From NCBI GenBank assembly GCA_946886085.1, contig CAMPHX010000009.1, positions 1-13,289 of the forward strand: 13,289 nucleotides of DNA, given 5' to 3'. A program made the position numbers and the translations under genes. Origin of the DNA: an uncultured Flavobacteriales bacterium (GTDB taxonomy: Bacteria > Bacteroidota > Bacteroidia > Flavobacteriales > Vicingaceae). Below the pieces are notes generated by a model, which did no database searches, was not told where the DNA came from, and saw nothing but the letters and a program-made list of their open reading frames with translations. This document shows positions 1 to 10,200 of this stretch, in pieces; the first letter of the stretch is position 1; each line of letters starts with the position of its first letter.

Positions 1-1
1 C

Positions 2-262
2 ACAAGATTTCAGCAGGATTTTTCATCCTTTAGAGGGTGGATGTATAGCTGGAATACAGATGTTGAACCATATTTTAGTAGAATTTTAGAAGGTGTTCCT
101 CCCGAATTTCCAGACGAAGTGATCAAAAACTCAGGCGATAGCTTATATGTAAGCAATTTGATAAAAAAGGCCGTCACTTGTGGTTCTTCATTTTACGCCT
201 GGAAATATGAAAGTCTGGCTGGAAAAAATTGCAATGAAGAAATAGCAAAAGGCTTCAACCAA
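2..262 (+). other. unrecognised coding extension in frame with the hydrolase
   Basis: All 87 codons from base 2 to base 262 are open and in frame with the hydrolase that follows. The other two forward frames hit stops within about 90 bases (for example the TAG at 31-33 in frame 1). A stop-free run of this length is unlikely by chance in DNA this rich in A and T. The translation looks like folded protein, with mixed hydrophobic and acidic residues and segments such as WNTDVEPYFSRILEGVPPEF. I do not recognise a family. It could be the C-terminal part of an upstream domain fused to the hydrolase, the tail of an upstream gene whose stop was lost, or a genuine N-terminal extension starting at base 41. 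Confidence 0.5.
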
Positions 263-1027
263 ATGACATTAAATTTTAAAAAAGAAGGAAATGCTACTGA
301 GTCGCTTATAATATTACATGGTTTGTTTGGTTCATTAGATAATTGGATGACTTTTGCTAAGCGAATGAGTGAGTATTTTACAGTTTATTTGTTAGATGCC
401 AGAAATCATGGACAGTCTTTCCATAGCGATGAATTTACTTATGAATGTATGGCCAAAGATGTAAAAAATTTTATGGATCAACAGCAAATTGAAGAAGCAA
501 TAATATTGGGTCATTCGATGGGAGGTAAAACAGCTATGCAGTTTGCATTTAATTATTCTCATTTAGTAAAAAAATTAATAGTAGCAGATATTGCTCCAAA
601 AGCTTATCCTGTGCATCATGATGAAATTATTAAAGGATTGCAATCATTAGACTTTAGTGTGATAAAAACTAGAGGAGAAGCAGATGAGAAATTAGCTGAA
701 AGCATACCCAATATAGCAGTTCGTCAGTTTTTGTTGAAAAATATGTATTGGAAAGAAAAAGAACAATTAGCATGGCGTTTTAATTTGGATGTAATCGCAG
801 AAAAAATTTTAAATGTTGGAGTAGAGATAAAAGCACCGTTTCCATTTAGTGAGCCTACCTTGTTTGTTAGAGGTGAACGTTCTAACTATGTGTTAGATGA
901 GGATGTAAGCAATATAAAAAATATTTTCCCCAACATGAAATTGGAAACGATTAATGGTTCTGGGCATTGGATTCATGCCGAAAAACCTAAGGAATTTATA
1001 AAGGTTGTCGAAGCGTTTCTTTTATAA
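41..1027 (+). CDS. ybfF: YbfF-type alpha/beta hydrolase (esterase) with in-frame N-terminal extension
   Basis: This is a serian esterase of the alpha/beta-hydrolase fold, probably cytoplasmic, since no signal peptide is visible. Numbering from the ATG at base 41, the sequence shows the oxyanion-hole motif LHGLFGSLDNW (92-102), DARNHG (119-124), the nucleophile elbow GHSMGG (157-162, Ser159), VADIAPKAYPVHHDE (181-195, Asp183) and GSGHW (306-310, His309). The Ser-to-Asp spacing of 24 matches the Ser89/Asp113 arrangement that I recall for E. coli YbfF. Counted from Met75 (base 263) the protein is 254 residues, the usual YbfF length, so the catalytic domain begins there. The first 74 residues are extra and unrecognised. 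The frame has no stop back to base 2, so the true start may lie outside the window, at base 41, or at base 263. The physiological substrate is unknown; the family hydrolyses short-chain acyl esters and thioesters. The family call is secure, the start is not. Confidence 0.85.
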   Translation: MYSWNTDVEPYFSRILEGVPPEFPDEVIKNSGDSLYVSNLIKKAVTCGSSFYAWKYESLAGKNCNEEIAKGFNQMTLNFKKEGNATESLIILHGLFGSLDNWMTFAKRMSEYFTVYLLDARNHGQSFHSDEFTYECMAKDVKNFMDQQQIEEAIILGHSMGGKTAMQFAFNYSHLVKKLIVADIAPKAYPVHHDEIIKGLQSLDFSVIKTRGEADEKLAESIPNIAVRQFLLKNMYWKEKEQLAWRFNLDVIAEKILNVGVEIKAPFPFSEPTLFVRGERSNYVLDEDVSNIKNIFPNMKLETINGSGHWIHAEKPKEFIKVVEAFLL

Positions 1028-1114
1028 AGGGAGTTTTCACAGAATGGATTGTTGCAACGTTTGAATTAAGATTTGCGTCTCAAGACAGTATAACAAAAAA
1101 TAATTTAAATAGGA

Positions 1115-1136
1115 AAATGCAACAAATATTGCATTT
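1115..1136. repeat. perfect 8-bp inverted repeat upstream of the giant gene
   Basis: AAATGCAA (1115-1122) and TTGCATTT (1129-1136) are exact reverse complements separated by 6 bases. The stem is A/T-rich and weak as a hairpin, and the nearest T run (1144-1149) does not follow it directly, so a terminator for the hydrolase gene is possible but poor. Its right arm overlaps the candidate -33 element of the downstream gene, so a dimeric regulator's operator is the more attractive reading. Neither role is shown by the sequence alone. Confidence 0.4.
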
Positions 1137-1158
1137 CGTAACATTTTTTGTATTATTG
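1129..1158 (+). promoter_or_regulatory. candidate Bacteroidota-type promoter for the giant surface-protein gene
   Basis: TTG at 1129-1131 is followed after 19 bases by TATTATTG at 1151-1158. This resembles the Bacteroidota primary-sigma pattern (TTG or TTTG, about 19-21 bases, then TAnnTTTG) with one mismatch in the -7 element. Transcription would start near base 1165, leaving an A-rich leader of about 25 bases and no clear Shine-Dalgarno site, which is normal for this phylum. Two copies of CGTAACA (1137-1143 and 1160-1166) lie 23 bases apart around the -7 element. This is a pattern match only. Confidence 0.35.
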
Positions 1159-1189
1159 TCGTAACAAATCGTTTAATAAAAAAAACTGA

Positions 1190-1261
1190 ATGAAATTTAT
1201 TAAGATATGTATGGTTGTTTTTACTCTAGTAATTTCAACCATATCCTTTAGCTTATTTGCT
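1190..1261 (+). other. Sec signal peptide of the giant surface protein
   Basis: The protein starts MKFIK, followed by an uninterrupted hydrophobic core (residues 6-23) and a small-residue site at Ala24/Ala25. Cleavage is likely after residue 24 or 25, giving a mature end at (A)DFYWVG. There is no lipobox cysteine at the site, so the protein is not a lipoprotein. T9SS substrates need such a Sec signal to reach the periplasm first. Confidence 0.88.
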
Positions 1262-4200
1262 GCTGATTTTTATTGGGTAGGTAATTCAGGTAGTTGGAAT
1301 AATCCATCTCATTGGTCGTTAAGCAGTGGCGGGCATGGAGGGGTAGGAGTTCCCTCAACAAGTGATAATGTTATTTTTGATAATTTATCAATTACACAAC
1401 CTTCAGAAATAGTTATTAATCAACAAGCCAATTGCGCTTCGTTTCAGGTGCAAACTTCGTATAAGATTGTTTTTTCATCTAATCATGTTGCTGAATTAAG
1501 TATAAATGGAGATTTTCAGGTTAATGAAAATTACGAAAATCAATTTTATGGAAAAACTATTTTTATATCTAATCAATCTGAAACACAAATAAATACAAAT
1601 AGAGCTACATTTTTAGGTGATATTGAATTCAATGCTTCTTCTAAATTTAATTTAATTAGTGATTTAATTTTAACGGATTCAAACTTTATTTACTTTAAAA
1701 AAGGAGAGTTATTAATTGATAATGTTACTGTTTATTCTGGTGGTATTGATGTTAGAAGTAATAGTACAAAGAAAATAACAACTAGAAATGCGGTTGTTTA
1801 TAATCATCAAAAAGCAAGATTTGATGCCAATAATTTTTCTTTAAGTAATGATAAGTCTGATATTATTATTTTTAGACAAGCTCAAGATGTAAATACAGGA
1901 AACCTTGATAAAAATAAACTTACATTTAGTAATGGTTCTAAAATGACTAATACATGTGGAGCAGTACCGTTTACAATAACCGTATCAGTTCTTACAAATT
2001 ATAATGGTTTTGGAGTTTCTTGTCAGGGAGTTTGTGATGCTGTTGTTTATGTTGATATCACTGGAGGGGTGGGGCCTTTTACTGTTTCATGGTCAACAGG
2101 AACTCCTTCACCTGGTTTAGGAGACACTATTTTTAATGTTTGTCAAGGAAATGTTGGTGTTCAGGTTACTGATATGGGTCAAAACCCTCCATTTGGAACA
2201 CAATGTACTGATCAGGTAAATGTTACTAATCCAATTGCTTTAGCAATTAATTTAATTGGAATTGTACAACCAACTTGTAATGGTGATTGTGATGGAGCAA
2301 TTGGAACAAACGTAGCTTTTGGAGTTGCTCCTTATTCAATTTCTTGGGTTCAAGTACCTGATACTACACAAACAATTACCAATATATGTGCCGGTGGTTA
2401 CGATATTAATGTTGTTGATGCTAATGGATGTACAGCAACTCGAAATTTTGTATTAACTGAGCCAGCTCCTTTAACTTTTCAGCTAGATAGTACAAATATT
2501 AATTGCTTTGGAACATGTACAGGAACTGCAACAGTATCTAATGAGGCAGGAGCAAACGGCCCTCCATATTCTTATTCTTGGTTACCTAATGGAGAAATAA
2601 CTTCAGGGATTATTAATTTATGCCCTGGAGTATATACCGTTACTGTTTCTGATGGAGATGGTTGTTCTACTACAGATAGTGTAAATATTACTATTCCAAA
2701 CCAAATGCAATGGGATACTACAGCTCAAAATGTTAGCTGTGGTGGAGCGTGTGATGGTTCAATTACGGTAAACATTTTAAGTGGAGGAACAGCTCCTTTT
2801 ACTCACAACTGGAGTACAGGAGTAACTAATAATGGATTTTCTTCAACAATTTCAGGATTGTGTGCCGGAACGTATACAGACTCTATAGTTGACGGAAATG
2901 GTTGTGATACAGTCATTACCATAATTATTACAGAACCTGATACCTTATTAACTTCAACAACTTCTTCAGATGTTACTTGTTTCAGTGATTGTGATGGTTA
3001 TGCGGTAACTACAACTACAGGAGGAACTCCTGTTTATACTTATACCTGGTCGTCAATTCCTGTAGGATTGACATTTAGTGGACAAGGAACAGATTCTATT
3101 TTTAATTTATGTCCGGGACAATATGTTGTGAGTATAGTTGATGCTAATAATTGTTCAACCTCAGATACTATAACCATAACAGAACCTGCATTGTTGGTTG
3201 CTAACCCTAGTGGCACTGACATGTCTTGTTCAGGTGTTTGTGATGGTAGTGTAACTGCTAACCCAACAGGAGGAACCATGCCTTATTCTTATGTTTGGAC
3301 TGGTCCGGGAGGCCCTTATAATACACAATCTGTTAATAGTTTGTGTGCAGGAACTTATGTGGTAACTGTTACAGATTCTAATAATTGTGTAGCGATAGAC
3401 AGTGTGATAGTAACTTCTCCACAACCGCTCGCTATTACTGTTAATAAAACAGATATGTCTTGTAATGGAGTTTGTGATGGAACAGCTACAGCAACAATAA
3501 CAGGAGGAACTACTCCTTTTACTATCGTTTGGACAAGTGTTCCTGCAGGTCAGGTTGCTGCAGGTCAAGGAACAACTTCTATTTCTGCTCTTTGTGCAGG
3601 AACGTATACTATAAATGTTACAGATTCTAATGGATGTACGGCAAACGCTTCTGTTGTAATAAATGAACCAACAAGCATAAATGCTAACTTAACACAAACA
3701 GAAGTTACTTGTAATGGAGCTTGTGATGCATCTGCAACTGTAACTCCATCTGGTGGTATTGCACCATACTCTGTTTCGTGGAATGGATTTGCTTTTGTCC
3801 CTGTAGTAGGAGGATTTAATACTATAAATGGATTATGTGCAGGTAATCATGCTGTTATTGTTAGAGATGCAAACAATTGTACTACAACAATTAATTTTAC
3901 TATTACTGAGCCAGCTGCATTAACAACAACCACAACAGGAACTGACTTATCTTGTAATGGAATTTGTAATGGTACTGCAACAACCACTCCTTCAGGAGGA
4001 AGTGGAACATATACTTTTACTTGGACAACAATACCTGCGGGACTTACTTTTACCGGCCAAGGAACAAATGCTATAACCAATCTTTGTGCAGGAACATATA
4101 TTGTTAATATTATGGATACGTCAAATTGTTCAGTTAACGATACTATTGTGATAAATGAACCTCCAGCTATTAATCCGAATATTCAGTTTTCTAATATGAG

Positions 4201-7200
4201 TTGTAATGGAATCAATGATGGTTCTGCAGTAGCAGTACCTACAGGTGGAAATCCGGCTTATAACATAAGTTGGGTATTATTACCAGGCACTCCAATTGCC
4301 GGAAACCCTATAAATGGGTTAGGAGCAGGACAGTATGAAGTGACTATTGTTGATGCTAATGGTTGTGAAGTTAGAGATACTATTACCATTACTAATCCTC
4401 CGGTTTTAAATCTTAATGTTACAGCTACAAATGCAAGTTGCCAAGCAATTTGTGATGGTTCTGCTGTAGCAGTAGCTTCAGGGGGAACTCCTGGATATTC
4501 ATATCAGTGGGATGCTAATGCAGGAAATCAAACTACAGACTCTGCAACAAATCTTTGTGCAGGAACATACAATGTTACAGTAACTGATACTAATGGGTGT
4601 ACGGCTTCCGGTAATGTTACTATAGCTCCATCAATTACTATTAATATCACAACCACAGCAATCACTATTAGTTGCAATGGTGTGTGTGATGGAAGTGCAA
4701 CAGCTAACCCATCAGGCGGAACATTGCCTTATTCATACAGTTGGTCTAATGGAGATACTACTCAAACTGCTACAGGTCTTTGTCCGGGGATGGTTTTTGT
4801 TACAGTAACTGATGCAAATGGTTGTACTGCAGTTGATTCGGTAAATATGCCTGTTGATCCATCTGTTTTAGTACCAAATGGCGTTATTGATCAGCAAATC
4901 ACTTGTGCAGGAAATTGCGATGGAATGGTGTCCTCAGCTCCAACAGGAGGAACTCCACCTTATTCAATTTCATGGTCAGTACCTGATACGAATAATGTTT
5001 GTCCTGGTATTGCTGTTGTAACAGTTACAGACAACAATGGTTGTATTCAATCTGATACGTTAACGTTAGTAGCACCTGATACCATAACTCCTAATCCTAC
5101 CATTACTAATGTCTTATGTAGTGGTAATAATACAGGAAGTATTTGTGTTGCTCCAACAGGAGGGACACCTGGATACACTTTTGTTTGGTCAGGAGGTTTA
5201 GGCACAAATGCATGTATTAATAATGTGCCAGCTGGAACATATTCTGTAACTATTACTGATTCAAGTGGATGTTCAAGGGTTGACACATTTACTATAACAT
5301 CACCTTCAGCATTAACATCTAACCCAATACAAACTAATGTAAGTTGTTTTGGAGCTAATGATGGTTCAGCAGGCGTAACTGTTTCTGGAGGTGTTTCTCC
5401 ATATACTTATACTTGGTCAACAACTGATACTACATCATCTATAACCAATTTAGCACCAGGAAATTATTCTGTAACGGTTATGGATTCTAATGGATGTACA
5501 ACGGTTCAGAATTTTATTATAACTGAGCCGAATCAATTGTTAGCTAATGCTACAGGAACTAATGTGGCTTGTGGTGGAGCTCCATGTACAGGAAGTGTTA
5601 CTGCTAGTCCATCTGGAGGTGTGCCAGGGTTTACTTATCTATGGTCAACAAGTACAAATCCTAACTTGGGAACAACACCATCTTTAACCAATTTATGTCC
5701 TGATACCTATATAGTAACAGTTACTGATACTAATGGATGTATAGCTGTGGATTCATTTACGGTGACAGCTCCAACAACACTTACAGTTGCTTTAACTTCT
5801 ACTGACCCAACCTGTAATGGTCTTTCTAACGGAAGTGCTACTGCAACACCAAGTGGTGGAACCGCTCCTTATACTTATTCATGGGTAGGAACATGTGCTC
5901 CTTCTCCTAATAATACTGCTACCGTTACTGGTTTGTGTGCAGGAAATTATACGGTAACAGTTACCGATAGCTTAGGATGTAGTTTTGTAGGTAACGTAAC
6001 CTTAACCGATCCTGCCCTAATTGCTGCAAACCCTGTGGTTACAAATGCTAACTGTGGTGTTTGTGATGGAGTTATTGCTACTTTCCCAACAGGTGGTGAT
6101 GGAGTTTATTCTCATTCTTGGTCAACAGGAGCTACAAGCTCTACCATAACTAATCTTTGTGCAGGATTTTATACTGATACCATTACCGATAATAGCGGTT
6201 GTGTGGGCATCTTTACAATAGCTGTAAGTAATCCAACAGGCCCATCAGGGATTACTTCAACTGTTAATAATGCGACTTGTTTTGGTGCTTGTGATGGATC
6301 GTTGAATGCTTTACCGATTGGAGGCACAGCGCCATTTTCATATGCTTGGACTTCTATTCCTCCAGGAGGACCTTATGCTAACGACAGTACATTAACAGGC
6401 TTATGTGCAGGTATATATAATTTAATATTAACAGACTCTAACAATTGTATATTGGCAGCAAGCGTTGTTGTTGGTCAGGCAGATAGTATTACTGAAAACT
6501 TAAATGTTTCAGATGCAACTTGTTTAGGAACTTGTGATGGGATTGCTTCTGTAGCACCATCAGGAGGAACAGCACCGTATACTTATTTATGGAGTAATGG
6601 AGCAACCACTTCTTCAACTTCAGGTTTATGTGTTGGAGCAGCAAGTGTAACTATTACTGATGCAAATGGGTGTAGCAAAGTAGTGAATTTTAATATTACT
6701 AGTCCATCTCAACTAACAGCAAGTACTTCTACTACTGATGCTACTTGTAATGGAAATTGTGACGGAACTGCAACAGCAACACCAAATGGGGGGACCGCTC
6801 CATATACGTATTCGTGGGATGATGCTTTAAATCAAACTACACAAACAGCGACAGGATTGTGTGCTGGTTCTTATAATGTACAGGTTATTGATGTGAATGG
6901 ATGTACAACAGTTGAAACAGTTGTTATTAACGAACCAGCTGTTATTACACCAAATTTAACAACTACCGATGCTACTTGCGGCAATGCTGATGGTACTGCC
7001 GGAGTTGCTCCTACAGGTGGAACACCGGGATATACTTATCTTTGGGATTTTGGACCTATCGTACCAAATGTCACAGGTTTATTAGCAGGTACCTACTCTG
7101 TTACTATCACTGATAATAATGGATGTAGTGTGGTTGTTCCCGTAACAATTAGCAATGCAAACGGGCCAAGTATTTCTTTAAATACAACGAATGTAACTTG

Positions 7201-10200
7201 TAGTGGTGTTTGTGATGGTTCAGCTTCGGTTGCTGTAACTTCAGGAGTGCCACCTTATACTTATTTATGGAGTAATGGTGCAACCACAACAAGTATTAAC
7301 GGACTTTGTGCAGGAAATTATACTGTGCAAGTAACCGATGGTAATGGATGTGTAACTGCTCAAGCTTTCACCATTTCAGATAATTCACCTATTAGTGTGG
7401 CAGTTTCTACGATAGATGCTACTTGTAATGGTGCTTGTGATGGTTCAGCAATTGCAACTCCAAATGGAGGGACAGCACCTTATACATATAGCTGGAGTAC
7501 AGGACATACTATTAATGCTGTAGCAGGATTGTGTGCCGGAAATTATATAGTAACAGTAATTGATGCTTTAGGTTGTAGTGTAGTTCAGAATATAAGCATT
7601 AATTCATCAAGTAATTTAACTGTTAATGTTTCAGGAAGTAATGCTAGTTGTAACGGAGGAAGCAATGGAACAGCAACAGCCACACCAAACGGAGGAACAG
7701 CTCCATATACGTATTCGTGGAATACTGGAGCTACAACAGCTTCTATTTCAGGATTAACAGCAGGAACTTATACGGTAACAGTTACAGATGCTAATGGTTG
7801 CTCAACTACTGGTAACGTAACTATTGGAGAAGGTTCTAACATTACTGCAACTATCAACACAACCGATGCAACTTGTGGTGTTTGTGATGGAATAGCTACA
7901 GTAACTGCTCCGGCAGGTGGTGCAGGTGGTCCATATACTTATTCGTGGTTACCTGGTGGTCAAACAACGGCCTCAATTAATGGATTATGCCCTGGTGCTT
8001 ACACTGTTGAGGTTACAGATAATAACGGATGTTCAAATACATTTAATGTATTAATTAGCAATCCAAATGGACCTTCTTTAAGCATGAGCGCTGATAGTGT
8101 TACTTGTTTTGGTAATTGTGATGGAATTGCTAATGTTACAGTAACTTCAGGAGCGGCACCATTCATTTATCAATGGGATGATCCAAGCTTATCTAATTTA
8201 GATAGTGCAGTAAACTTATGCGCAGGATTATATAATGTTGTAGTGCAAGATGCAAATGGATGTATAAGTGTAGATAGTATAACTGTTGGAACGCCACAAC
8301 AAATTTTAGCAAATATTACATCAACCAATCCAACATGTAATGGTGTGTGTGATGGTACAGCTACAGCGAACCCAACCGGAGGAATAGGCACCTATTCTTA
8401 TGCATGGAGTAATGGGCAGCTTACACCAACAGCTACTAACTTATGTGCAGGAACACATACAATTGTTATAACAGATCAAAATGGATGTTCAATAACTGAT
8501 AGTGTAACATTAACCGAACCAACAAGTATATTAATTACTGCAAGTTCAACTAATCCAACATGTAATGGTGATTGCGATGCAACAGCTTTAGCAACCGCTT
8601 CAGGAGGAACTGCTCCATATTCTTACTCATGGAATACATCGCCTGTACAAAACAACTCATTAGCTACTGCTTTATGTGCAGGGACTTATACTGTTACAGT
8701 TACGGATGCAAATGGATGTATAGATTCAGCTGTGGTTAATGTGGTAGATAATCCAATTTTAACTACTTCAACAAATACGACACCACCAACATGTAATGGA
8801 AATTGTGATGGAACTGCTACTACAACTCCAAGCGGAGGGGCAGCCCCATATAGTTATTCTTGGAGTAACGGACAAACTTCAGCGACAGCTATTAATTTAT
8901 GTGCAGGAACATATACGGTAACTATTACAGATGGAAATAATTGTACAACCACAGATACAGTGGTTATTAATAATGCACCTGTTGTTAATGATAGTACTGT
9001 AGTTACTAACCCAACTTGTGGCGTTTGTAACGGAGCAGTTACTTCTACTCCTGTTGGTGGTGTTGGTCCTTATGATTATGTATGGACAGCTGTTACAGGG
9101 TCAAATCCATCACTTCCTGCTACAACCACCAATGCGACAAGTTCTACCGTTAATGGATTATGTGCTGGAACTATTCAACTTCAATTAACGGACTTAGGAA
9201 CTGGTTGTGTTTCTACTCATACAATAATTATAAATAGTGATGTAACGGCTACAGTTAATATGACTTCTAATGATGAAACATGTGCAAATGCTTGTAATGG
9301 AACTGCTTTAGCATCAGTTAGTGGAGGTACTACACCTTATACGTTTAGTTGGTCACCTTCGGGAGGTAATGATTCTTTAGCAACCAACCTTTGTGCAGGA
9401 TTTTATACAGTAACTATTACTGATGCTAATGGTTGTATTTTAACAGATACAGTTACCATTAATACTAATAATTTGAATTTAAGTATTAGCAATATTGTTC
9501 CGGAATCATGTTTTGGAGCTTGTGATGGAATGGCTACTGTGGCAGTAGGAGCTGGAACTCCCCCATTTACTTATCAATGGAATGTTACCAACCCTTTACA
9601 AACAACACCAACTGCTACTAATTTATGTGCAGGGATTTATACTGCAGTAGTAACTGATAGTTTAAATTGTGTAGATTCTATTTCTGCTACGATAAATAGT
9701 CCAACTCAATTAGTCCCTTCAACTGCTGTAACAACACCAATTAGTTGTAATGGAATTTGTGATGGAGCAATAACAGCAAATCCAAGTGGAGGTTCTGCTC
9801 CATATACCTACTTATGGGATGATCCTTTAGCTCAAACTACTCAAACAGCGACAGGGTTATGTGCAGGAACTTATGTAGTGGTTGTTACTGATGCTAACGG
9901 TTGTTCTGGAAACGACACCATCACACTTAATGAACCTTCTGCGGTGTTAGCTAATGAAGTAATAGTTACTCCGGCTTGTAATGTTTGTGATGGTTCTATC
10001 ACCTTAAATCCAACTGGTGGAATTGGACCATTTACCTACTTATGGACAACTCCAACAAGCCCTCCTAATCCAACAACAGCAATGATTACGAATCTTTGTG
10101 CTGGAGCTTATTCGGTTGATATAACTGATCAAGGAACAGGTTGTGTAACTACTTTTAATTATGCGTTAAGTAATACTACTGCTCCGGATCCTAATACAAC

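Noticed and set aside
1028..1114. GTTGCAAC palindrome at 1051-1058 and other short A/T-rich motifs after the hydrolase stop
   Set aside because: An 8-bp palindrome without a spacer or any partner signal is expected by chance; no small gene, RNA or convincing terminator could be supported here.
3040..5286. Several minus-strand open frames of 73-112 codons inside the repeat gene (3040-3279, 3230-3568, 3847-4080, 5047-5286)
   Set aside because: They lie antisense to repeat-encoding DNA and echo the same repeated codons (PPVG- and PSQTP-like strings). They resemble no protein family and have no own start signals. They are shadows of the main gene.
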